Shown here in pieces: positions 35,270-42,754 of a stretch of DNA of 64,000 nucleotides. The DNA is taken from the NCBI GenBank assembly GCA_023389035.1, contig JAEWFC010000030.1, positions 650,230 through 714,229 on the forward strand, given 5' to 3'. How positions within the stretch are numbered: position 1 is the stretch's first letter; each line of letters starts with the position of its first letter. The notes beneath the pieces were generated by a model, which saw only the letters and a program-made list of their open reading frames with translations, made no database searches and was not told the DNA's origin. The translations under genes and the position numbers were made by a program. This DNA comes from Acidobacteriota bacterium. GTDB taxonomy: Bacteria; Acidobacteriota; Blastocatellia; Pyrinomonadales; Pyrinomonadaceae.

Positions 35270-35881
35270 ATGGAAACGCTGCTCTATATCATAGAGGTTA
35301 CGGCGATACTGGTCTTTGCGTATTCGGGCCTCATCCATGCGCGTCGCAGCGGTTTCGATCTTGTCGGAGTTCTAACGATCGGGTTCGTCACAGCGTTTGG
35401 CGGCGGAACGATCCGCGATGTTCTGCTCGGGGTCCACCCGCTTTACTGGATCGCGAACTGGGAATTTTTGATCCTCATAATGCTGCTGCTTCCGGTCGAA
35501 CTGATCCTGCTTCGTCTTAATAAAGATCTCTCGAGCGGCCGCGTCCTGATGGTGATCGATGCTCTTGGGCTTGGCCTTTTTACCGCATCGGGCGTCGGTA
35601 TCGCCTTAGCGATGAACACGCCGGCGTTGCCCGCCGCGATGATCGGTGTTGTGACCGGCACATTTGGCGGTGTGGTCCGCGACATACTCTGCAACCAAAA
35701 GCCGCAGCTCTTTCTGCCCAGTGAACCTCTTTACGCAACCTGCGCTTTTCTCGGAGCATGGGTTTACATCGCTCTTGTCAGAATGAGCGTGGAACCGGCC
35801 GCGGCGATACTCGCATGCATCGCGAGCGTCTTCATTCTTCGTGTACTGGCCGTGCGATTCGACGTAAAGCTCCTTTTCTAG
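35270..35881 (+). CDS. TRIC family cation channel (YicG/UPF0126-like)
   Basis: 203 residues with about seven hydrophobic segments arranged as two three-helix repeats, each containing the glycine motif: TAFGGGTIRDVLLG (about 45-58) and GTFGGVVRDILCN (about 137-149). These GG-x2-RD motifs are diagnostic for trimeric intracellular cation channel homologues of the inner membrane. Starts right at the end of the peroxiredoxin gene. Confidence 0.92.
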   Translation: METLLYIIEVTAILVFAYSGLIHARRSGFDLVGVLTIGFVTAFGGGTIRDVLLGVHPLYWIANWEFLILIMLLLPVELILLRLNKDLSSGRVLMVIDALGLGLFTASGVGIALAMNTPALPAAMIGVVTGTFGGVVRDILCNQKPQLFLPSEPLYATCAFLGAWVYIALVRMSVEPAAAILACIASVFILRVLAVRFDVKLLF

Positions 35882-35929
35882 GCGGCTGCAGCATCGGTAT
35901 CGGCGGATACCGTGTGATAGACTTTTCGT

Positions 35930-36223
35930 ATGGCGTTATTCGGAGACAAATTCAGATGTGCCCGCTGCGGCGAAAAGGGCGAGCCGCTAGGTTATGCACC
36001 GATCCCGACCGAACTCGGGCAAAAGATAGGCTCGGAAACCTGCGGCGATTGCTGGAAGGAATGGCTCCAGAAACAGAATCAGCTGATCAATCATTTCGGC
36101 CTGGACGTATCTAACCCTGATTCGCACCAATTTTTGTTCGACCAGATGAACATCTTCTTCTTTAACGAAGGCGTCGAGATCGCTCAGATCGACACGACAA
36201 AAGAAGGCAGCGTTAATTGGTAA
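35930..36223 (+). CDS. YggX-like Fe(2+)-trafficking protein, zinc-ribbon variant
   Basis: 97 residues. PIPTELGQKIGSETCGDCWKEW, QKQNQLINHFGLDVSNPDSHQFL and FDQMNIFFF follow the YggX pattern (P-x-ELG-x-x-I, KQ-x-x-LIN). Unlike E. coli YggX it starts with CARC and has CGDC, which may form a metal site. YggX protects iron-sulfur proteins from oxidative damage; sitting near a peroxiredoxin fits, but is not proof. Confidence 0.8.
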   Translation: MALFGDKFRCARCGEKGEPLGYAPIPTELGQKIGSETCGDCWKEWLQKQNQLINHFGLDVSNPDSHQFLFDQMNIFFFNEGVEIAQIDTTKEGSVNW

Positions 36224-36241
36224 TAACGGGCTCCGATCGGA

Positions 36242-36925
36242 ATGCTTTCAACGGACTTCCGATACATCCACGAAGAGTTTGACGCCGACCTCGTTACACC
36301 TGAACAGATGGACGTTCTGTGGTCGGACGGCTGGCGTCATTTCGGAACTCATTTTTTCCGCTACAATCTGGGACTGCTCGGCGAGCATATCCGATACGTG
36401 ATCCCGCTTCGCATCGATCTCGCCAACTTTAAGTTTTCAAAAAGCCAACGCCGTATCCTGCGGATCAACTCGGATCTGACGGTCGAGCGCCGCCCGATCA
36501 AAATAGACACTGCAACCGAAGAACTGTTTCACCGCCACAAGCGGCGGTTCAAACATTCCGTTCCACGAACGCTCTACGATTTGCTCTCTAGACAACCCGA
36601 TCTACTGCCAGCTGAGGCCCAGGAGTTTCGTGTCTATTACGACGAGCGGCTTATCGCGGTAAGCTTTTTCGATCTCGGAGCAACATCGGTGTCCGGCATT
36701 TATGGGATGTTCGAGCCGGAAGAATCGCATCGCAGCCTCGGCATCTTCACGATGCTGAAAGAGATAGAGTTCGCGATCGAGACTGGCCGCCGATTTTACT
36801 ACCAGGGCTACGCTTACGCCGGCGAATCCTTCTACGATTACAAAAAACGCTTCCGCGGTACGGAAGCGTTCGATTGGAATGGAAACTGGTACGCGTATGA
36901 CCGTGCAGACGAGGCGTTTCGTTAA
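36242..36925 (+). CDS. Bpt/Ate-like aminoacyl-tRNA-protein transferase
   Basis: 227 residues. LWSDGWRHFGTHFFRYN, RRFKHSVPRTLYDLLS, YYDERLIAVSFFDLGATSVSGIYGMFEPEESHRSLGIFTMLKEI and the late YYQGYAYAGESFYDYKKRF are the GNAT-fold C-terminal part of Ate1/Bpt, which add Arg or Leu to protein N-termini for degradation by the N-degron route. The Cys-rich N-terminal piece of Ate1 is absent, so Bpt-like. ClpA is present in the window; ClpS is not. It is convergent, 4-bp overlap, with the VOC gene. Confidence 0.8.
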   Translation: MLSTDFRYIHEEFDADLVTPEQMDVLWSDGWRHFGTHFFRYNLGLLGEHIRYVIPLRIDLANFKFSKSQRRILRINSDLTVERRPIKIDTATEELFHRHKRRFKHSVPRTLYDLLSRQPDLLPAEAQEFRVYYDERLIAVSFFDLGATSVSGIYGMFEPEESHRSLGIFTMLKEIEFAIETGRRFYYQGYAYAGESFYDYKKRFRGTEAFDWNGNWYAYDRADEAFR

Positions 36926-37491
36926 CCGATAACGTTTAGTTCGGCCGGCAGCGTCGGTACAGCTGGGCGGGCCGGGTGCGAGGCGTTCAACGCTTGTTCA
37001 AACGCCGTGTCCATAAAGGCCGGATCGGTGATCTCGACATACCTCTCGGTTTGCTCAGGAGTCATTACCTCGAGCATAAAAGTGTTTTCCACCCATACCT
37101 CGACAAGCTGAAACAGTCCGCCGCCGCGGTTGCACACCAGCACGCGCCAGCCTTCACGTTTTGCGAGGTCGCGAACCTCGTCGATAGTTTTCTTTGTGTT
37201 GATGTTAAGGTGCGTGGCGACGTATCGCGGGATCAGTTCCGACCTTATGAACTGTGCCTCGTGCTTCTCAGTTGTAGCCAAGAGGTCGTTCTCGTCGGGC
37301 AAGCCTTCGCCGGGCACCAGGATCGTGCCGGCAGGCGTGACCTCGACGGCCGTTCCTTTGCCGTCGTCTGCCAAAACAAAATATGAATCAGGGACGGGCG
37401 GGAACGGATAAACGCGGCCGTCCCACAGCTCGGCGATAAATCCGGCCACGCGTTCCGGTTCATTAACTGCGATAGAAATATGATTGATCAT
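36922..37491 (-). CDS. VOC (glyoxalase-fold) domain protein
   Basis: 189 residues. NHISIAVNEPERVAGFIAELW at the start is a VOC beta-alpha-beta unit with a His in strand 1; YVATHLNINTKKTIDEVRDLAKREGW and FQLVEVWVENTFMLEVMTPEQ form the second module (HLN His and the final E/M positions). The metal-site set is similar to, but not clearly, a glyoxalase; substrate unknown. Single gene. Confidence 0.75.
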   Translation of the reverse strand: MINHISIAVNEPERVAGFIAELWDGRVYPFPPVPDSYFVLADDGKGTAVEVTPAGTILVPGEGLPDENDLLATTEKHEAQFIRSELIPRYVATHLNINTKKTIDEVRDLAKREGWRVLVCNRGGGLFQLVEVWVENTFMLEVMTPEQTERYVEITDPAFMDTAFEQALNASHPARPAVPTLPAELNVIG

Positions 37492-37655
37492 TGTAATAGT
37501 GCTCCTGATTTATAAACTGGAGAATTCGGTCTCCAACCTTCACACGCGATTATCTTTCGCGGGATGTATCAACGATCCATTGCAAGTTTCTGTGAGCCAG
37601 GCCGTTCATTTTGGAACAACACTCCTTGTGGAGCGTCTAAGGAGTCGGAGGGAAT

Positions 37656-38210
37656 ATGAAGAGATCAACCAGCCCGCTAAATAATGTTCGCGTCGCATCA
37701 CCCTGTTCCGCCGAATGGAATGCAATGTACGGTGATGACCGTAAACGCTTTTGCGGCGACTGCAAGCTGAACGTTTACAACCTTTCGGGGATGACACGCG
37801 ACGAGGCCGAGAACTTACTCGTAACAACTGAAGGCCGACTGTGTGTTAGGTTCTATAGGCGGGCAGACGGCACTATCTTGACCAAGGATTGTCCGGTCGG
37901 ATGGCGTGCGCTGAAGAGAAAAGTCTCACGGACCGCAGCGGCTGCGTTCTCACTGATCGCGGGGTTTTTCGGCGGGGTGGTCGGGTTTTCAGTGGCGGAG
38001 GGATCTCATGAGGTCGGCGGGATCGAGAGGCCTGTGTCCACCCAGAACGACACGATGACCATGGGTGCGATCTATTACGAACCTGAATCAGACAAGGCTG
38101 GCATGGCCGAGCTTGGCGAGATCGTAGAGACGCGGGGCGAGGTAGTTGGAATGCGTGAAGCTCCCCGACCGAGCAAACATGTTCCGTTCAAGCCGGTGAA
38201 AGGAAACTAA
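37656..38210 (+). CDS. Acidobacterial-type small Cys protein with one membrane segment
   Basis: 184 residues, GGAGGG before ATG 37656. Residues 12-85 hold CSAEWNAMYGDDRKRFCGDCKLNVYNLSGMT, EGRLCVRFYRRADGTILTKDCPVG. This Cys-rich unit with GDxxRxCxxC ... VYNLS is seen widely in Acidobacteria and Planctomycetes but has no assigned role, to my knowledge. A hydrophobic segment follows (about 92-115 RTAAAAFSLIAGFFGGVVGFSVA), then a polar tail. Its 3' end overlaps the convergent photolyase gene by 4 bp. Confidence 0.75.
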   Translation: MKRSTSPLNNVRVASPCSAEWNAMYGDDRKRFCGDCKLNVYNLSGMTRDEAENLLVTTEGRLCVRFYRRADGTILTKDCPVGWRALKRKVSRTAAAAFSLIAGFFGGVVGFSVAEGSHEVGGIERPVSTQNDTMTMGAIYYEPESDKAGMAELGEIVETRGEVVGMREAPRPSKHVPFKPVKGN

Positions 38211-39586
38211 AGACCTTTCGTCCATTGGATGTATTTCTTCGAATCAAACTTTTTCCCTGTGCTGCCGCTTGTCATGTAGCGCATCTGACCAAATACCGGC
38301 CGTTCCATCCACGGCCGGTCATGCTTTCCAAAGCACCACAATATTCCCGCATAGGAATTCGGGTTGCGGCCATCAAGACAATACTTATTATTTAGATGGA
38401 CTAGTGTCTCAAATGCGACCTCGTATGAAGACGTCCAGGCGATGACATTTTTTCCCCACAGCATCCGCACGTAGTTGTGCATCTCACCCGTCGCCAGCAT
38501 TTCGCGCTGAGCGGCGTTCCAAAGTTCATCGTGCGTTTCGCCCGCCTCGAGCTGTTCGAGCGAATAATCGAACGCTCGCTGGTCAGAGCTATGGGCCCGC
38601 ATCGTCTTATGCACCCAGGCCGGCAGTGCCTTGAGCGAATCATAATTCGGATTGTGGCGCGTCATGTTGTATGAAAGCTCGCGACGGACGATCAGCTCTT
38701 CAAGATATGCTTCCTTAGAGGCTTCCGGAGCCTCGGAATTCTTCACCGCGAGTGCGATCTCAAGCGAAGATAAAAATCCGAAATGCAGATAAGCGGAAAG
38801 CCTGGACGAGCCGTCGCGTTCGGGTTTGTTCCGGGCCGTGTAGTATTCGGGGAGAATCGTTTCAACGAAATCCGCGAGCCGCTTGCGTCCATTTGCAGTG
38901 CCGCCGCGGTAGATCGGCGATGGTTTCACGGCGTGGTCAATGTCACACCCTGCGACGAGATCGGGGATGGACCCATCGGTTACGAAAGTCTCGAATTCCG
39001 CGTCAATATCGATCGACAGGCTGCTTTTATCGACAGTCTCTTCGGCAAATGGCTTCAGGTAATTCGGCAGCAGTTTATTTATCTTTGGCCTGATGGTGTA
39101 CGCGGCGTATTCTTCTTTATCGAATTTCGACATCGGAATGACGCCGTTAGAATCGACAGTGTGGACCGCGACGTCAGCCCGCTGTCCGATCCGGGCGTTG
39201 TGTTCAGGAATGATAAAGCACGGAAAATCGTCGGTGACGATCAACGCAGCATCTTTCGCCAGCTTGGCGACGGTGTTCTTGGGCGAGCTTTCGTCTTTTT
39301 GCAGGTAGAAAATGTAGCGGATGCCGAGCCGCTCGAATTCCTGTCGCTTTTGATCGACGCCTTCCAAAATGAATGTGTGAATCCGATCGCTAGCCCACGG
39401 GTAGTAATATTTCAGCCCTTCGTAAACCACCAGCGGCAGTTTCAATTCATTAGCTTTACGTGTCGCCCAGGTGAGCGCGTGGTTATGCGTCGTTCGCTTG
39501 AACATTTGCATCCAGTAGAGAACGTAACGCGCGTTTGCGTTAATAGGTTTATCATTGAGCTGGACGACTCGTTCGTTAATGCGCAT
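38207..39586 (-). CDS. phr: Class II CPD photolyase
   Basis: 459 residues from ATG 39586. Antenna domain with RYVLYWMQMFKRTTHNHAL; FAD domain with YYTARNKPERDGSSRLSAYLHFGFLSSLEIAL, NYDSLKALPAWVHKTM, GETHDELWNAAQREML, MRMLWGKN (here VRMLWGKNVIAWT) and WCFGKHDRPWMERPVFGQMRYM. These are class II deoxyribodipyrimidine photolyase motifs; the enzyme repairs UV cyclobutane dimers using light. Single gene; no carotenoid or cryptochrome partner nearby. Confidence 0.94.
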   Translation of the reverse strand: MRINERVVQLNDKPINANARYVLYWMQMFKRTTHNHALTWATRKANELKLPLVVYEGLKYYYPWASDRIHTFILEGVDQKRQEFERLGIRYIFYLQKDESSPKNTVAKLAKDAALIVTDDFPCFIIPEHNARIGQRADVAVHTVDSNGVIPMSKFDKEEYAAYTIRPKINKLLPNYLKPFAEETVDKSSLSIDIDAEFETFVTDGSIPDLVAGCDIDHAVKPSPIYRGGTANGRKRLADFVETILPEYYTARNKPERDGSSRLSAYLHFGFLSSLEIALAVKNSEAPEASKEAYLEELIVRRELSYNMTRHNPNYDSLKALPAWVHKTMRAHSSDQRAFDYSLEQLEAGETHDELWNAAQREMLATGEMHNYVRMLWGKNVIAWTSSYEVAFETLVHLNNKYCLDGRNPNSYAGILWCFGKHDRPWMERPVFGQMRYMTSGSTGKKFDSKKYIQWTKGL

Positions 39587-39622
39587 CGGAAACAATTATA
39601 AGTTTGCTCGGCTAGAGATGAT

Positions 39623-40822
39623 ATGACACGTAAATTATTAACACCGCGATCTGATCGCTACGCAATTCGTTTCGCGGGAACGGCCCGCGCGGTTTCGATC
39701 TTTTCTGCCGTCTGCTTTTTGTGTTTCGGCGGAGCGTCCGCACAAGAGTATCGCAGCGTTCATGACGGCGTCGAACATGCGGAGATGACCCACATGATCG
39801 CGAACGAGCCGGTCAAGCTAAACCTGCTGCGGCTTGATCTCGCGAAGGTAAGGCTCGACGTAAAGCTGGGCATGGACATGATAGTCGGAACGGAGACCAC
39901 GTCATCGATCGCGGCGAGACACGGCGCGGTGGCGGCGATCAATTCCGGATTCTTTCGGCTCGATAGCAGCATATTTGCGGGTGATCCCGCAGGCCTCTTA
40001 ATGACGGACGGAGCACTGCTAAGCGAATCGGTCAACGGCCGGGCGGTGATAATGATCAACAATCGTCCGAACATTACCGAGGTCGATCTGGATCGAGCAG
40101 ACGTGTCTCACGCACTAATGGTGCGAGGGCGTGAGATCGCGGTCGGTACAAATCGAGAGCTGAAGGCTGACGACGCCGTGCTGTTCACGCAGGAGTTTGG
40201 GCGCAGCACTTTGTCCACTGCGGGCTCGGTCGAGTTTCTGATACAGAATGGGCGAGTGCGACGGATATTCTCGCGCGGCAGTAACTCGATACCGCAGACC
40301 GGCTACATCATCTCCGCGAGCGGGTCGCGATTGGCAGACTTGCGAGCTCTGCTCACAGTCGGAACGCGAGTAACGATAACGGTGAAGCATTCGTCGCCCG
40401 TCAGCCCAGTGCCGACGACCGCTTTCGGGCGGGCGGAAGATATTACAAATGGTGTCTCGTTTCTGGTCCGCGGCGGACAGTCCGAGCTGACATGGGAGGC
40501 CGAGCGCTCGGTACGAAGTTTTGCCGAGAACCGCCATCCGCGAACGGCGGTCGCAAAGATGCGCGACGGGAAATTTTTGATGATCACGGCTGATGGCCGG
40601 CAGCCGAATGTCAGCGTCGGGATGACGCTGCAGGAACTCGCAGACTTTTTGGTGTCGCTCGGTGCGATCGATGCGATCAATTTAGACGGCGGCGGATCGA
40701 CTGCGATGTTGTTGGACGGAAAGTTGGTAAACAAACCATCCGACCCGAATGGCGAACGAAAGGTCGGCGACGCCATCATCGTAACACTGCGGAAACCTGC
40801 AGCGGCAGTGACTCGTAACTAA
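39623..40822 (+). CDS. Secreted phosphodiester glycosidase (NAGPA-like)
   Basis: 399 residues. A twin-Arg-free hydrophobic N-terminus (about 22-40, SIFSAVCFLCFGGASAQ) suggests export. The C-terminal domain has AINSGFFRLDS, RHPRTAVAKMRDGKFLMITADGRQP, GMTLQELADFLVSLGAIDAINLDGGGSTAML and GERKVGDAI, diagnostic of the phosphodiester alpha-GlcNAcase/NAGPA (DUF2233) family. Substrate is unknown in bacteria. It is followed 32 bp later by a secreted serine hydrolase in the same direction. Confidence 0.9.
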   Translation: MTRKLLTPRSDRYAIRFAGTARAVSIFSAVCFLCFGGASAQEYRSVHDGVEHAEMTHMIANEPVKLNLLRLDLAKVRLDVKLGMDMIVGTETTSSIAARHGAVAAINSGFFRLDSSIFAGDPAGLLMTDGALLSESVNGRAVIMINNRPNITEVDLDRADVSHALMVRGREIAVGTNRELKADDAVLFTQEFGRSTLSTAGSVEFLIQNGRVRRIFSRGSNSIPQTGYIISASGSRLADLRALLTVGTRVTITVKHSSPVSPVPTTAFGRAEDITNGVSFLVRGGQSELTWEAERSVRSFAENRHPRTAVAKMRDGKFLMITADGRQPNVSVGMTLQELADFLVSLGAIDAINLDGGGSTAMLLDGKLVNKPSDPNGERKVGDAIIVTLRKPAAAVTRN

Positions 40823-40854
40823 CTTACAGACTCTCTCCACACAAAGACATATAA

Positions 40855-42252
40855 ATGAGACAACAACACACTGCCAGATCACTGGCCATCGCACTCCTGC
40901 TCTTCGTTTTCGTGTCGATCGCGAACGCAGACGATCTCGATCGATTGATCCGTGAGCGGATGGCGGAGCGAAATATCCCCGGTGCGGCCATTGCAGTTAT
41001 ACGAAATGGAAAACCTGTGAAGGTGAAAGGCTATGGTATGGCGAGCGTAGAATTCAGCGCTCCTGTGACGACCGAAACCGTTTTCGAGATCGGGTCCGTC
41101 TCGAAACAGATGACTGCAGCCGGAATAATGCTGCTCGTTCAGGACGGCAAGGTGTCGCTGGACGAGAAGATCGCGAAGTATCTGCCGAACACACCCGAAG
41201 CTTGGAACGACGTCACAGTCCGCCATCTGCTTACTCATAGTTCGGGAATAAAAAGTTACTCGAGCCTGGATGGTTTTGAACTTTCCAGGCGCGTGACTAT
41301 CGACGGTTTTATCAAGCAGCTCTCGCCTTACGCACTCGAGTTCACACCGGGCGAAAAAAATATTTACAGCAATAGCGGATATAACTTGCTCGCTTACATC
41401 ATCGAGACGCAGAGCGGGAAGAGCTATATGGAATTTATGCGCGAGCGGATATTTCTGCCGCTCGGTATGACAAAGACCGCCGACCGAGATCCGCAGTTCG
41501 TAATTCCGCTTAGAGCGAACGGATACGAATGGCGCAACGGACGACTCGCCGGGCGTGACGGTTCGCTGACCGATCTGATGGGTGCGGGTTCGATCGTGTC
41601 GACGATAGGCGACATGATCAAGTGGGAGAACGCGCTTCGCAGCGATAAATTTCTTACGCCGCAGAGCAAACGCGAGATATGGACGCAATTCACTTTCAAT
41701 GGCGGCGAGCGTTCGGTGTACGGACTAGGATGGCGGATCTCAGATGTGCGCGGCATAAAGCTGATCGGCCACACCGGACAAACTGCCGGCTTCGGTGCCG
41801 CGATATTTCGGTACGTCGACAACGATACTACCGTGATCGCGCTTTCAAATCTGGGCGAGCTTGGAATGGGCGCGATGCTTGCGACACTCGCCGCAAAACA
41901 TTACATCCCAGCACTTTCGCTGCGCTCGATCAAGGACGAGATCTCGGCAGGAACAGAAATCTCAACCTTGGTGCGCACTGCGATAGAGAGCAGGTTCGGC
42001 AACGCGATCGACGATACCGTCTTCACCGAATCGCTGGCACGCACGTTAAAGAATACGCGCTCGCAAGAGATCGCAAAGCGTCTCGCGAAGTACGGTCCGA
42101 TCAACGAAATTAGATTTACAAAACGGGAGAAGAATGATCGCGGTGAAACTTTCACAGTGCTCTCGAAAACTGGAACGCGCATCTTTCTGTGGCGCGCTAC
42201 TGTCGATAACGATCGCAAGATCGCGGAACTGATACTCGACGAAGAAGAGTGA
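40855..42252 (+). CDS. Secreted serine beta-lactamase-like hydrolase (class C / PBP4 type)
   Basis: 465 residues. Signal peptide (ARSLAIALLLFVFVSIANADD). Active-site motifs: SVSKQMT (Ser-x-x-Lys, about 79-82), YSNSGYN (Tyr-x-Asn, about 165), and HTGQTAG (KTG-box equivalent, about 307). The family includes AmpC, D-aminopeptidases and esterases; no substrate can be assigned. Residues beyond about 370 are a C-terminal extension. One of three paralogous hydrolases in the window. Confidence 0.9.
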   Translation: MRQQHTARSLAIALLLFVFVSIANADDLDRLIRERMAERNIPGAAIAVIRNGKPVKVKGYGMASVEFSAPVTTETVFEIGSVSKQMTAAGIMLLVQDGKVSLDEKIAKYLPNTPEAWNDVTVRHLLTHSSGIKSYSSLDGFELSRRVTIDGFIKQLSPYALEFTPGEKNIYSNSGYNLLAYIIETQSGKSYMEFMRERIFLPLGMTKTADRDPQFVIPLRANGYEWRNGRLAGRDGSLTDLMGAGSIVSTIGDMIKWENALRSDKFLTPQSKREIWTQFTFNGGERSVYGLGWRISDVRGIKLIGHTGQTAGFGAAIFRYVDNDTTVIALSNLGELGMGAMLATLAAKHYIPALSLRSIKDEISAGTEISTLVRTAIESRFGNAIDDTVFTESLARTLKNTRSQEIAKRLAKYGPINEIRFTKREKNDRGETFTVLSKTGTRIFLWRATVDNDRKIAELILDEEE

Positions 42253-42304
42253 TGAACGCGTGCGCGAAAAAAACTTTCGCGAAAAAGTTTTTTGTATCAA
42301 TTTT

Positions 42305-42333
42305 TTGTTAACTACAGTTTGACGATTTATGCT
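42305..42333 (+). promoter_or_regulatory. Sigma70-type promoter of the histone-like gene
   Basis: TTGTTA, 17-bp spacer, TATGCT; predicted start near 42340, about 45 nt before the ATG. Confidence 0.4.
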
Positions 42334-42384
42334 AAATTTAGTGCGGTAGTTTTCAGACACCACAATATATACGGAGGACACGTA

Positions 42385-42654
42385 ATGGCAGCAACCAAAT
42401 CACCTGCAAAAAAAGCAGCACCTAAGAAGGCGGCTCCTGCAAAGAAAGCAGCGGCTCCTAAGAAGGCAGCTCCTGCAAAAAAAGCAGCAGCACCTAAGAA
42501 GGCAGCACCGGCGAAAAAGGCCGCGGCTCCTGCAAAGAAAGCAGCAGCACCTAAGAAGGCAGCACCGGCAAAAAAGGCCGCTCCTGCTAAGAAAGCTTCA
42601 GCTCCTAAGAAAGCGGCTCCTGCAAAAAAGGCAGCACCCGCAAAGAAAAAGTAG
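42385..42654 (+). CDS. Lys/Ala/Pro-rich histone H1-like protein
   Basis: 89 residues from ATG 42385, with GGAGG about 8 nt upstream. Almost the whole protein is repeats of KKAAP / AKKAAAP / AKKAAPKKAAP, resembling the C-terminal tail of eukaryotic H1 and the bacterial Hc1/AlgR3-type proteins. Expected to be disordered, strongly basic and DNA- or RNA-binding. The underlying DNA is a degenerate tandem repeat of about 15-30 bp. It has its own promoter and a perfect terminator, so it is a monocistronic unit, probably well expressed. Confidence 0.85.
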   Translation: MAATKSPAKKAAPKKAAPAKKAAAPKKAAPAKKAAAPKKAAPAKKAAAPAKKAAAPKKAAPAKKAAPAKKASAPKKAAPAKKAAPAKKK

Positions 42655-42678
42655 AAACACTTTCTCTTTAAGGACATT

Positions 42679-42712
42679 AGGCTCGGCGTAAAATGCCGAG
42701 CCTTTAATTTTG
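42679..42712 (+). terminator. Rho-independent terminator after the histone-like gene
   Basis: Perfect 9-bp stem AGGCTCGGC / GCCGAGCCT, 7-nt loop, tail TTTAATTTT, 25 bp after the stop codon. It also faces the end of the convergent clpA gene. Confidence 0.9.
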
Positions 42713-42754
42713 TGCTGTGCTTTTTTGGATGGAAGAAAGTTGGGACCAGTAGAG

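Noticed and set aside
38752..39601. Long plus-strand frame antisense to the photolyase
   Set aside because: Photolyase motifs are unmistakable on the minus strand; the antisense frame has none.
42327..42677. Open frame antisense to the Lys/Ala-rich gene (Phe/Ala/Gly-rich)
   Set aside because: It is the mirror of the repeat; the plus-strand gene has SD, promoter and terminator.
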